Source of the DNA: Hyphomicrobium_B sp001006785
Lineage (GTDB): Bacteria; Pseudomonadota; Alphaproteobacteria; Rhizobiales; Hyphomicrobiaceae
DNA: 64,000 nucleotides
Direction: 5' to 3'
Assembly (NCBI RefSeq): GCF_001006785.1
Contig: NZ_CDHO01000001.1
Span: 496,001-560,000 of the forward strand
The notes below the pieces were generated by a model. It was not told where the DNA came from. It ran no database searches and saw only the letters and a program-made list of their open reading frames with translations. A program made the position numbers and the translations under genes. Shown in pieces: positions 12,650 to 20,721 of the stretch (the first letter of the stretch is position 1; every line of letters begins with the position of its first letter).

Positions 12650-14226
12650 ATTTTCAAGGCGATTGCGACCAGCGCGATGGCCGTGACCCAAAGCGCCGCA
12701 TCGGTGATGCGGTTATGGCGCGACCGCGAGGCGAGATTTTCGAGCGTTGCATCGTCGAGCTTCAAACCCGATTGCGCCATTTCGGAGAAGCCGAGGAGAG
12801 TCTGCTCCGCTCGCTGCAACAACCCGGGCGTGCGCATCAGAATGTCGCCGATCGTTTCGGCGCCGCGGCCGGCGCCTTTCAGGCGACCGAGGAGCGACAG
12901 GTTGGATTCGATCCATTCCTTCGCGACGGGTTCGGCGGCAACCCACACATTGAGCAGCGGATCGAGATCACGCGCCACGCCTTCGACGATGACCATGCTT
13001 TTCTGCAGCAGGATCAGTTCGGGACGCGTCTGCATATCGAAGACTTCGGTGTAGGCGAAAAGCTGGCCGAGGAGATCCGCCATCGAGATCTCTTCCGCCG
13101 TGCGCCCCTGAATGGGTTCGCCGATCGCGCGCATCGCCTGCGCAAATTCTTCGACGGTATGATGCGGTGGCACATAGCCGGCTTCGAAGTGGATGGCGGC
13201 GGCGCGATGATAATCGCGCGTGATCAATCCGTGCAGGATTTCCGCGAGGAATCGGCGCTCCGCGATGCCCAGCCGGCCCATGATGCCGAAGTCGACGGCG
13301 ACGATGACGCCGTTGTCGTCGACGAACAGGTTGCCCTGGTGCATGTCGGCGTGGAAGAAGCCGTCGCGCATGGCGTGACGCAGGAACGTGCGCAGGACAG
13401 TCAAGCCGAGCGCGCTGGTGTCGAAGCCTTTCGCCTGCAAAGTGTCGCGATGCGAGATCGGGGTCCCGTCGATCCATTCGACCGTCAGGACGCGCTTGGC
13501 GGTGCGACGCCAATCGACGTTCGGAACGCGAAAGCCTTCGTCGTCCTTGATGTTGCCGGCCATCTCGGAGATCGCGGCGGCTTCGAGCCGCAGGTCCATC
13601 TCGAGGTCGGTCGTGTGCTTCAGGTTGTCGACGACGGCGACGGGCTTCAAGCGCCGCGCGGGCGGGTAAAAGCGTTCGATCAAGCGCGCGGCGAAATAGT
13701 AGCTGTCGAGGTCGTGCTGAAAACGCTTCTCGATATTCGGCCTGAGAATTTTCACGGCGACGGGTTTTTTCACGCCGTCTTCGAGAACGTAGGCCTTGTG
13801 CACCTGGGCGATCGAGGCGGCGGCGACGGGCGGGCCAAATTCGACGAAGTGATCTTCGAGCTTGCCGCCAAGCGCGCGTTCCACCGCGAGCCGCGCCTCG
13901 GCCATCGAGAAGGGGTCGGCCTTGTCCTGGAGATGGCGAAGGTCGGCCGACAGCTCCGGTCCGATGACGTCAGCGCGCGTCGCGAGAAACTGACCGAGTT
14001 TCACGTAGCTCGGGCCGAGCTCTCCGAGTGCGGACGCCACGCGGGAGGCGCGGGGCACGTCGCGCCGGAACGGCGCGGTGACGATCTGGACCGGCACCGT
14101 GAGAGCGCGGGCGATTTTGAGCGGCAGCGGAACCGGCACGCCGCGGGGTACGAAGCGGATGCCGTGCTGCGCGAGCACGAATCCGGCGCGCGCCAATCGT
14201 AAAGAATTAAGAAGTGCTCCGGCCAT
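12634..14226 (-). CDS. ubiB: UbiB-type atypical kinase for ubiquinone synthesis
   Basis: A 530-residue ABC1/UbiB protein needed for coenzyme Q synthesis, probably as an ATPase that helps deliver membrane-bound Q intermediates. The KxGQ motif (YVKLGQFLATRADVIGPELS) is at about residue 75, the nucleotide Ala-rich loop AAASIAQVH at about 130, the Lys of VAVKILRP after it, FHADMHQGNL as the catalytic loop at about 290, and VAVDFGIMG as the metal-binding Asp. Two hydrophobic segments at the C-terminus (DAALWVTAIALVAIALKIYG) anchor it to the inner membrane. ubiE lies upstream on the same strand, with a small secreted gene and a terminator between them, so ubiB has its own promoter or is read through. 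Confidence 0.94.
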   Translation of the reverse strand: MAGALLNSLRLARAGFVLAQHGIRFVPRGVPVPLPLKIARALTVPVQIVTAPFRRDVPRASRVASALGELGPSYVKLGQFLATRADVIGPELSADLRHLQDKADPFSMAEARLAVERALGGKLEDHFVEFGPPVAAASIAQVHKAYVLEDGVKKPVAVKILRPNIEKRFQHDLDSYYFAARLIERFYPPARRLKPVAVVDNLKHTTDLEMDLRLEAAAISEMAGNIKDDEGFRVPNVDWRRTAKRVLTVEWIDGTPISHRDTLQAKGFDTSALGLTVLRTFLRHAMRDGFFHADMHQGNLFVDDNGVIVAVDFGIMGRLGIAERRFLAEILHGLITRDYHRAAAIHFEAGYVPPHHTVEEFAQAMRAIGEPIQGRTAEEISMADLLGQLFAYTEVFDMQTRPELILLQKSMVIVEGVARDLDPLLNVWVAAEPVAKEWIESNLSLLGRLKGAGRGAETIGDILMRTPGLLQRAEQTLLGFSEMAQSGLKLDDATLENLASRSRHNRITDAALWVTAIALVAIALKIYGVF

Positions 14227-14384
14227 GGCTCAGTGTTCGTCGTCCTGTCGTCGCGGACGAGCCGCCGAGGCCTGCACAATGCGCCTCAAAGGGTTTCGGT
14301 CAAGTGAAGCCGGCACATGGGGTAAAGACCGTTAATCGCCTTGCTTCATATCGCGATTGAGCCGCAAGGGTTCCCTACAACACA

Positions 14385-14416
14385 AACGGCGCCCCAGCCT
14401 TTCGGCGGGCGCCGTT
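14385..14416 (-). terminator. Terminator-like hairpin after the small secreted gene
   Basis: AACGGCGCCC (14385-14394) pairs perfectly with GGGCGCCGTT (14407-14416). Read leftward it is followed by a mixed T-rich TGTGTTGT. It lies just after the stop of the small gene at 14441-14734 and separates it from ubiB. Confidence 0.65.
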
Positions 14417-14440
14417 GAGATTATAGGAAGTCTGCGGATT

Positions 14441-14734
14441 TTAGCGCTTACAGAACGTCGCGCGGCCGTGGCAGGTGACCATGCCACCGTCGGGACGGCA
14501 GTTGTAACGCTTGTTGACGACCTTGTAGCCTTCGACGTTGCCGGTCGCGAGGAAGCCCGGCCACAGGCCCCAGCTCACCGATTGCACCATCGTTTCGAAG
14601 GCGTACCATTTGGCGGAATCCGCCGAAGACGAGGTTGCCACCGCACCTTTCGTCACGCAGCCAGCGTTTGCAACGCCGGCGCCGAACGACATCGCAGCCG
14701 CGAGCGCGGCGCACATCAGCACACTCTTTTTCAT
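14441..14734 (-). CDS. Small secreted cysteine-containing protein, unknown function
   Basis: A 97-residue protein with a clear signal peptide (MKKSVLMCAALAAAMSFGAG, cleaved after VANA), giving a mature protein of about 73 residues with four Cys (GCVTKG, YNCRP, VTCHG, TFCKR). The Cys probably form disulfides in the periplasm. The start at 14734 is set by GGAGG nine bases upstream; an ATG nine bases further up sits inside that site. It lies between ubiE and ubiB on the same strand but is not a known ubiquinone gene. I do not recognise the family. Confidence 0.7.
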   Translation of the reverse strand: MKKSVLMCAALAAAMSFGAGVANAGCVTKGAVATSSSADSAKWYAFETMVQSVSWGLWPGFLATGNVEGYKVVNKRYNCRPDGGMVTCHGRATFCKR

Positions 14735-14861
14735 GAGTTCCATCTCCTCCGATAGAAGAAAAAAACTTCTTCTCCCCTGCGCGCGGAGGCTATGAGCGCT
14801 GTTGGTCACGGTCAATTGAAGTCACAACGTGACGCGTAAAACGCCGTGAATGTGTGGCCGA

Positions 14862-15644
14862 TTAGATCTTCCAACCGCCGTGAATAGCCGCGATTCCGCC
14901 CGTCAGATTGCGATAGCTGACGCGTGAGAATCCGGCGTTTCGAATGAGGCCGGCGAAGGCTTCCTGCTTCGGGAAGCGGCGAATGCTCTCAACGAGATAG
15001 CGATAGGAGTCGGCGTCACCGGCTGCGAGCTTGCCGAGGCGCGGAATGATTTCGAACGAATGGAAATCATAGATCCGGTCGAGAAGCGGAACCTGGCATT
15101 CCGAAAATTCCAGGCAGAGGAAACGTCCGCCCGGCTTCAGCACACGATAGGCTTCCGCCAATGCCTGATCGATGTGGGTGACGTTTCGAATTCCGAAAGC
15201 GATCGTGTAGGCGTCGAAGCTCGCGCTGTCGAAGGGGAGGGCTTCGGCGTTGCCTTCGATGCAAGTGATGCGATCGGAAAGCCCTAGGGACTCGATGCGA
15301 CGGCGGCCGACATTCAGCATTTCGGGGCTGATGTCGCAGATGACGGCGGTGGTGGCGGGGCCGCCATCTTGCGCATAGCGGATCGAGATGTCGCCGGTGC
15401 CGCCCGCGACGTCCAGCAGGCGGAACGGCGTGGCGCTTCTCGGCGCGTTCAGCATCGTGATGAGGTCGCGCTTCCAAAGCCGGTGCAGGCCGCCCGACAT
15501 CAGATCGTTCATCAGGTCGTAACGCTCGGCGACCGAGGCGAAGACGCCGTTGACGAGGCCCTGGCGCTCTCCCTCGGGGACGGCGCGGAAGCCGAACGAG
15601 ACTTTGTTTTCGTCGCTTGACGAGGATGCGGTATTTTCGATCAT
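14862..15644 (-). CDS. ubiE: Ubiquinone/menaquinone C-methyltransferase UbiE
   Basis: A 260-residue SAM-dependent methyltransferase that carries out the C-methylation step of coenzyme Q (and menaquinone where present). Family marks are FASVAERYDLMNDLMSGGLH, motif I LLDVAGGTGDISIRY at about residue 75, EGNAEALPFDS, and the UbiE signature AFGIRNVTHIDQALAEAYRVL. The C-terminus YRNLTGGIAAIHGGWK is the standard ending. It begins 30 bases from the first copy of a 37-bp repeat that probably holds its promoter. In related genomes mutM and rpsT lie directly on the other side; here a C5-epimerase gene intervenes. Confidence 0.96.
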   Translation of the reverse strand: MIENTASSSSDENKVSFGFRAVPEGERQGLVNGVFASVAERYDLMNDLMSGGLHRLWKRDLITMLNAPRSATPFRLLDVAGGTGDISIRYAQDGGPATTAVICDISPEMLNVGRRRIESLGLSDRITCIEGNAEALPFDSASFDAYTIAFGIRNVTHIDQALAEAYRVLKPGGRFLCLEFSECQVPLLDRIYDFHSFEIIPRLGKLAAGDADSYRYLVESIRRFPKQEAFAGLIRNAGFSRVSYRNLTGGIAAIHGGWKI

Positions 15645-15674
15645 GTCGCTCAGGATAGCCGTGTCGGACGAGCC

Positions 15675-15711
15675 GCGCTATCGTCTCTCGCAATTAGCGT
15701 CAATCGCGGCT
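15675..15711. repeat. 37-bp direct repeat, copy 1
   Basis: Identical over 37 bases to 16790-16826; the offset is 1,115 bases. This copy is also bounded by a short inverted repeat, AGCCGCG (15671-15677) and CGCGGCT (15705-15711). Its right end is eight bases before the C5-epimerase start and its left end 30 bases from the ubiE start. On the minus strand it contains TTGACG, a possible -35 for ubiE. Confidence 0.95.
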
Positions 15712-15719
15712 CCGAGCAA

Positions 15720-16745
15720 ATGGTGCGCTCAATGAACCTAGCAGTAATCTGTGCGGGTGTCTTGCTAGTTGCAGGATCTGACGCAGAACATAACTGGCCG
15801 AAATTCGAACGTCCTTCAAAAACAGAAGCGCAACTCGATCTTCGAGAAAATCAGCGACCTGAGCGCCCGATTTCCTACAAATATTTCATCAAGGACCATT
15901 CGGCTTTTGGCGATTATCTGAACTATGGATTGGGCCAATGCAAGGATTCGGAACGCGATAAAAAAGATGAAAATGGCGTTGTGAGGCAGAAAATCGATGG
16001 TGTGTATCAGTACCATCCGCTCCTGTCAGCGCAGTGCGGTCTTAAGTCATACGGTAGGTTTCTTCGCGGAGAGAATTCTCTCAAGGAAGCGGTTTCCTAC
16101 GCAAATAATCTCGTCGATCTTCAAGATAAAAATGGTGGCTTTGCCTATCCATTTAAATACAACTATTATCTCACGAAGAAAGACCTGCCCGTTGGCTGGA
16201 TTTCCGGGATGACCCAAGGGCAGGGTCTGAGTTTACTTGCTCGCGTCTATATGCTTACCCGTGACGAGAAGTATCTAGCGAGTGGCATAAAGGCCCTGAA
16301 GGTACTTGGTACTCCCGTTGATGAAGGAGGTGTCAAATCGAGTCTTGTCGACTTGGATTCGTCATTGAGTGACTATATTTTTTTCGAAGAATACGTATCT
16401 AAGCCCAGTTCTTATACTTTGAATGGCTTTTTGTTTGCCTTGCTTGGTCTGTATGATTGGTCCCAAATTCCAACGTCAATAGAGGCACAACAAAGTTATG
16501 CCGGGGAGCTATTTTCGGGTGGCATTCGCACCCTGGAAAAAATTCTTCCCTATTATGATTTCGGTAGGCTCTCTTGCTATGATCTTGGATACATTACGTT
16601 TAAGGCAGATCCACCGAACTTCAGCAACAGCTACCACGGAGTTCACATCTATCTGCTGCACGCTTTATATCTATTGACCGGCATTCCGACACTGAAAGAC
16701 TATGAAGAGAGATGGGTAAAGTATGCCCAAGATCCGCCTGAATAA
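15720..16745 (+). CDS. D-glucuronyl C5-epimerase domain protein, inserted gene
   Basis: A 341-residue protein with a hydrophobic, probably cleaved N-terminus (MNLAVICAGVLLVAGSDA) and a C5-epimerase C-terminal-type domain over most of its length. Typical stretches are WISGMTQGQGLSLLARVY, YTLNGFLFALLGLYDWSQI and SYHGVHIYLLHALYLLTGIP. Such enzymes change D-glucuronate to L-iduronate within a polysaccharide chain (heparosan-like polymers). In a bacterium this suggests modification of an exported glycan, though no glycan operon lies here. The gene is visibly more AT-rich than its neighbours and uses codons such as AAA, TTT and TAT freely. It sits between ubiE and mutM and is bounded by perfect 37-bp direct repeats. 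The start could also be ATG 15732; neither has a good ribosome binding site. Confidence 0.8.
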   Translation: MVRSMNLAVICAGVLLVAGSDAEHNWPKFERPSKTEAQLDLRENQRPERPISYKYFIKDHSAFGDYLNYGLGQCKDSERDKKDENGVVRQKIDGVYQYHPLLSAQCGLKSYGRFLRGENSLKEAVSYANNLVDLQDKNGGFAYPFKYNYYLTKKDLPVGWISGMTQGQGLSLLARVYMLTRDEKYLASGIKALKVLGTPVDEGGVKSSLVDLDSSLSDYIFFEEYVSKPSSYTLNGFLFALLGLYDWSQIPTSIEAQQSYAGELFSGGIRTLEKILPYYDFGRLSCYDLGYITFKADPPNFSNSYHGVHIYLLHALYLLTGIPTLKDYEERWVKYAQDPPE

Positions 16746-16789
16746 ATGTGGGATGGCGCTCTGATATTTATCGTGACGCCGAGTACGCT

Positions 16790-16826
16790 GCGCTATCGTC
16801 TCTCGCAATTAGCGTCAATCGCGGCT
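16790..16826. repeat. 37-bp direct repeat, copy 2
   Basis: Identical to 15675-15711. It ends ten bases before the mutM start. The left flanking inverted arm seen at copy 1 is degraded here (CGCTGCG instead of AGCCGCG). Confidence 0.95.
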
Positions 16827-16836
16827 TTAGACGTTT

Positions 16837-17718
16837 ATGCCTGAACTGCCCGAAGTTGAAACGGTCCGGCGCGGCTTGGCGCCGGTAGTCACCGGACGGC
16901 GCATCGCCGCAGTCGAGCTACGCCGTCCCGATCTCAGATTTCCGTTTCCGGAGCGATTTGCCGAACGGCTGGTCGGGCAGCGGATCGACCGGCTCGAACG
17001 GCGCGCCAAATATCTGATCGCTGAGCTTTCGGGCGGCGAAGACCTCGTGATGCATCTCGGCATGACGGGGCGGTTTACGATTTTGGAGAAAGGGCGGACG
17101 GATACGCCGGGCGAGTACGTCAACAGCGTCGGCGCTGCTCCTGTGCACGATCATGTCGAGTTCACACTCACGGGCGGGGCGCGCATCGTCTACAACGACC
17201 CGCGCCGCTTCGGCTTTATGGTCATGATGCCGCATGCCGAGCGATCCGAGCATCCTCTGTTTCGCGCGCTTGGCGTCGAGCCGCTGGGTTCGGAACTGAC
17301 GGCGGATTATCTCGCGGAGCGAGCGCGCGGAAAGAAAGCCAATCTGAAAGCCTTCCTGATGGATCAGCGGATCGTCGCGGGTCTCGGGAATATCTATGTC
17401 GCGGAGGCGCTGTTCCGGTCAGGCTTGTCGCCGAACCGTGCGGCGCACGCGCTGGCGGATAAACGCGGTGCGCCAACGGAGCGCGCGCAGAAGCTCGTCC
17501 CGGCGATCCGAGAGGTTATCGAACAGGCGATCGATGCGCGCGGTTCGACCTTGCGCGATTACCGCGATGCGAGCGGCGCTTCGGGTGGATTTCAAAATTC
17601 GTTTGCCGTTTATGATCGCGCTGGGAGAACGTGTCCGAGACCCGGGTGCGGCGGTGAAATTCGACGCGTGGTGCATGCGGGACGGGCGAGCTTTTATTGT
17701 CCGCGCTGTCAGCGATGA
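16837..17718 (+). CDS. mutM: Formamidopyrimidine-DNA glycosylase
   Basis: A 293-residue bifunctional base-excision enzyme that removes 8-oxoguanine and formamidopyrimidines and cuts the strand. It opens with MPELPEVETVRRGL, where Pro2 is the catalytic nucleophile and Glu3 assists. The helix-two-turn-helix region has LMDQRIVAGLGNIYVAEALF, and the C-terminal zinc finger has CPRPGCGG and FYCPRCQR. mutM next to rpsT and dnaA is the usual order in this group. The stop is four bases from the convergent membrane-protein gene. The second 37-bp repeat occupies the space just before the start, so its promoter lies in or before that repeat. Confidence 0.96.
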   Translation: MPELPEVETVRRGLAPVVTGRRIAAVELRRPDLRFPFPERFAERLVGQRIDRLERRAKYLIAELSGGEDLVMHLGMTGRFTILEKGRTDTPGEYVNSVGAAPVHDHVEFTLTGGARIVYNDPRRFGFMVMMPHAERSEHPLFRALGVEPLGSELTADYLAERARGKKANLKAFLMDQRIVAGLGNIYVAEALFRSGLSPNRAAHALADKRGAPTERAQKLVPAIREVIEQAIDARGSTLRDYRDASGASGGFQNSFAVYDRAGRTCPRPGCGGEIRRVVHAGRASFYCPRCQR

Positions 17719-17722
17719 ACCT

Positions 17723-18337
17723 TCAGCGGGCCAAGCGCTCGCTGAGCGCCGAGTGGGTTTTGACGATGATGACGCTCAGGCACATCACGGTGAAGCCGCC
17801 GGCGAGAAACAGCTGGTTCGCGGCCCAGTCGCCTTTCAGCGACGACAGTTTTCCGGACTGAATGAGCCAGAGCAAGCCGCATGCGATTGCGACGGCCTGC
17901 AGAGCGGCAAGCGCAACCGCGCGGCCGATGGCTTTTGGCGTCGATACAGACGCATTCGGATCGTCGAGGTGCCAGAGATAAATCGCATGTCCGACGGCGA
18001 CGAGAAGCATCGCCGAACCGTATTCCCAACCATGTTGCCAGCGTAGCGACGTGCCGAGATAGACGGCGTAAAATGCAAGCGCGCACCAGAAATAGGCGAG
18101 CATGATGAGCAGCGTCGTCAGCCATAGCGCTTGTCGCGGCGTCGCTGTGCTCTTTGCTGTTCCACGTCGCCACAACGGTGAGTTCGAACGCAGGCCGGCG
18201 ATCACGAGAAGAATTGCGAAGGCGGCTGCGGATGTCGCTGCCTGGGCCTTTTGCAATCCGCTTGTTGCGAGATACATCGCAACCAACGCTGCGAGGAGCG
18301 TCGCGAGCAGCCACGGCAGTGGAGGGCGTAAGGCCAT
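17723..18337 (-). CDS. Membrane protein, unknown function (paralog A)
   Basis: A 204-residue inner-membrane protein with about six hydrophobic segments. I do not recognise a named family. The last part, KGDWAANQLFLAGGFTVMCL, resembles the end of the next gene (YADWAGNNILFFGALAIAAI), and both share the order of segments and a conserved charged turn before this motif, so the two look like diverged tandem copies. It is 39 bases downstream of the second copy and probably in one operon with it. The start ATG at 18337 has only a weak ribosome binding site. Confidence 0.65.
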   Translation of the reverse strand: MALRPPLPWLLATLLAALVAMYLATSGLQKAQAATSAAAFAILLVIAGLRSNSPLWRRGTAKSTATPRQALWLTTLLIMLAYFWCALAFYAVYLGTSLRWQHGWEYGSAMLLVAVGHAIYLWHLDDPNASVSTPKAIGRAVALAALQAVAIACGLLWLIQSGKLSSLKGDWAANQLFLAGGFTVMCLSVIIVKTHSALSERLAR

Positions 18338-18376
18338 GCGAATGAAATCCGAGAAGCGACTATGTCCCGGACTGCA

Positions 18377-18961
18377 TCACACGTGCGCGGGTGAACGTAA
18401 AGCGTCTATGCTGATCGCTGCGATCGCCAGCGCGCCGAAGAACAAGATGTTGTTGCCGGCCCAGTCCGCGTAGGCGACGTCACGCGGAAATTTCTTGTCG
18501 ACGAAGAGACTGATGATGCCGACGGCCATGCCGACGATCTGGACTTGCGCAAGAATACGTCCGGCCTTCGTCAGCATCGGGTCAGAGCGCCCTGCCGCGC
18601 GGTCGCGGTCGAGAAGCGTGGCGAACGCAATGCTCGCGACAGCCGCGAACGCAAAGCCGATGAAGAACTGCCACCATTCCGGCCAGACTTTTTCGAGCAC
18701 GAAGAGATAGATGACGATCACTGAAAGGGCTCCCCAGGCCCAGACCAGTCCAAGGTAACGGGCGGTGGAACTGCCGATGGCATTCGGGACCGCGCCGCTG
18801 TTGATCAGCCGCTGATGGTCGTGGATCGCGAGAAGGGTGATTGCCAGGGCGACGAGCCCGCAGGCGGCGATATGCAGTTTCGGGTCTATCAGACCGGCTG
18901 CCAGAACCGTCGCGCAGGTTGCGACCGCCAGTCCGAACAACCATCCAATCAGCGACAACAT
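18377..18961 (-). CDS. Membrane protein, unknown function (paralog B)
   Basis: A 194-residue membrane protein with about six hydrophobic segments (MLSLIGWLFGLAVATCATVL, YLGLVWAWGALSVIVIYLF, FFIGFAFAAVASIAFATLL, and a C-terminal helix after DWAGNN). It resembles the gene just downstream. No catalytic residues are evident. It is transcribed away from rpsT; the roughly 300 bases between them hold both promoters and nothing else I can identify. Confidence 0.65.
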   Translation of the reverse strand: MLSLIGWLFGLAVATCATVLAAGLIDPKLHIAACGLVALAITLLAIHDHQRLINSGAVPNAIGSSTARYLGLVWAWGALSVIVIYLFVLEKVWPEWWQFFIGFAFAAVASIAFATLLDRDRAAGRSDPMLTKAGRILAQVQIVGMAVGIISLFVDKKFPRDVAYADWAGNNILFFGALAIAAISIDALRSPAHV

Positions 18962-19263
18962 TCTGCAGATACCCCCATCGCTATGGCTGCCCAGGCAGCA
19001 TCCTCGTTAGCCATTATATCCGGCTGGCGTTATCTGACGCCTGCGTTGAACCGCCGCTCAGGGCGCGAAAAGAGCCAAACTCTCATAAAATCGGCGTTTA
19101 GAGCGAGCGTATTAATTGACCGGCGAATGGACGACCGCTATACCGCGCGTCAAGCACGCCTGGACAAAAATCCGGGCCGATCAGTTTTTCACAGCCCGCG
19201 GCCTCCGTTTTGCCTTTTCCAAGGCGGCGGACGGCGCCTTTGACCAGCAGTAGGGACCTTTCC

Positions 19264-19530
19264 ATGGCTAATACGTCGTCGGCAAAAAAAGCCGCGCGCC
19301 AGATGATCCGCCGTACAGACATCAACAAAGCACGCCGCACGCGCGTCAAGAGCGAAGTGCGGGCCGTTGAAGAGGCCATCAAGGCTGGCGATCAGGGCAA
19401 GGCCCTGGCGGCGCTGGCTGCAGCTGAGCCCGTTCTCGCGCGCACCGCGCAGAAGGGACTCATGCACAAGAAGACCGCGAGCCGGAAGGTTTCCAGGCTG
19501 GCACAGCGTGTCAAGGCCATGTCGGCCTGA
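19264..19530 (+). CDS. rpsT: 30S ribosomal protein S20
   Basis: An 88-residue, very basic protein (MANTSSAKKAARQMIRRTDI, HKKTASRKVSRLAQRVKAM) that binds 16S rRNA early in small-subunit assembly. The start ATG at 19264 follows TAGGGA; the longer in-frame reading to 19210 would add residues not found in S20. It is placed between mutM and dnaA as in other Hyphomicrobiales and ends with its own terminator. Confidence 0.97.
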   Translation: MANTSSAKKAARQMIRRTDINKARRTRVKSEVRAVEEAIKAGDQGKALAALAAAEPVLARTAQKGLMHKKTASRKVSRLAQRVKAMSA

Positions 19531-19591
19531 TCGCCTTCGAGACAGCGCAGGGCAATTTTCCTCCCTGTTGCATATTCGCTACGGTAAAGAG

Positions 19592-19620
19592 CGGGCCCGA
19601 TGAGGGCCCGTTTGTTTTTT
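19592..19620 (+). terminator. rpsT terminator
   Basis: CGGGCCC and GGGCCCG pair around GATGA and are followed by TTTGTTTTTT, about 60 bases after the rpsT stop. Confidence 0.92.
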
Positions 19621-20161
19621 GAATGTCATTAACCCTCTGGAATTGCGCGTTCGAGCGGGCGTTTGGGGCTCGAAAAGGACTCGTCTGCGATTTTGCCGCG
19701 GCAGCCGGGCAAGCTTAAAATGACGGTGACGTGACGGTGCAACACGATTTTTCTGACACCGCGCGCCGTCCCGGAATCTCCAAATGAGTCAGCGCTTTTT
19801 GCACAGGAACTGCGATGGAACCTCTGTTCTCCCGGGTAGTTGTGGATAAGTTTCTGGACCCGGCTCGGTGCGTTTTCGGCGCGCGCGGCGCTTGTCGAAG
19901 TATTGGTTAGCGGTTAGTTAATATGCAGTGGATGGCAGCGGGGTAAGGCGATCGTTCACTGGCAGAAGTCGGCGTGCGTCGCGTCTGAAGTTTTGGTCAA
20001 GTCCAAAGGCTCAGACGCATCGTCGATTCAGATAAAGATCTCTGTTTAGTCATGGTGTTCTGCTGTTTGCAGGCATGAGTGGCAAAGGCTTCCCCGAACT
20101 ATACTCGGGGAAGTCTTGGACGGGTCTTTAAGTAATCTAGTAACGAGTAAAGAGGGGGCTC
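19621..20161. promoter_or_regulatory. Gene-free region with DnaA box, GANTC sites and hairpins
   Basis: About 540 bases without a credible gene. It holds a perfect DnaA box, TGTGGATAA (19841-19849; TTATCCACA on the other strand). It also holds four GANTC sites, the target of the CcrM methylase (19678-19682, 19774-19778, 19786-19790, 20025-20029). A stem-loop at 19981-20018 has arms GCGTCTGA / TCAGACGC and an inner TTTGG / CCAAA. A nine-base-pair hairpin lies at 20089-20113 (CTTCCCCGA / TCGGGGAAG). It is the control region of the rhodanese-dnaA genes and may be part of an origin; one DnaA box alone does not prove an origin. Confidence 0.5.
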
Positions 20162-20605
20162 GTGGAAAACATCGAAGCTTCCCGCGTCGAGGATGTTCCA
20201 GTCCTTGAGACGTGGGAGCGCTTAAGCGCCGATCCCAAAGCAGTTCTGGTGGACGTTCGTACGCGCGCCGAGTGGGCGTTCGTCGGGGTTCCGGATTTGA
20301 GCGGCTTGGGCCGGGAGACGCTGTTGATGGAATGGCTGACATTCCCCGACAACCGCCCCGTCCCGGGTTTCAAGGATCGGCTCGATGAGGCGCTCAAAGC
20401 TCGCGGTGTCGAGAAAGACGATCAGATTTTTTTCATTTGCCGTTCGGGCGCTCGTAGCCTGAAGGCGGCAGAGGCCATGGCGGCGTCGGGCTATCGACGC
20501 TGTTTCAACGTGACGGAAGGGTTCGAGGGGCCAATCGATCCCGATCGTCACCGCAACCAGATTGCCGGCTGGAGGCACGCCGGACTGGCCTGGGTGCAGG
20601 GTTAG
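20162..20605 (+). CDS. Rhodanese-like sulfurtransferase domain protein
   Basis: A 147-residue single-domain rhodanese. The substrate loop VDVRTRAEWAFVGVP is at about residue 30, and the active-site Cys is in FICRSGARS at about residue 96. Single-domain rhodaneses carry persulfide sulfur, but the donor and acceptor here are unknown. The start is GTG at 20162 with GAGGGGG just upstream. It precedes dnaA by 116 bases on the same strand, with no terminator seen between them, so the two may share transcripts from the regulatory region upstream. Confidence 0.9.
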   Translation: MENIEASRVEDVPVLETWERLSADPKAVLVDVRTRAEWAFVGVPDLSGLGRETLLMEWLTFPDNRPVPGFKDRLDEALKARGVEKDDQIFFICRSGARSLKAAEAMAASGYRRCFNVTEGFEGPIDPDRHRNQIAGWRHAGLAWVQG

Positions 20606-20721
20606 CACCCAGAATTATGAAAGGGCACGTGCCGCAGCGCTCAGAGGGTTTTGGGCATGCGGCGCACATTGGGGGGAACGCCTAGGGCCGGCGTTCCGCG
20701 TAAATAGCGGGAGTAATCACT

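Noticed and set aside
12715..14202. 495-residue open frame antisense to ubiB
   Set aside because: Shadow of ubiB codon bias; no motif.
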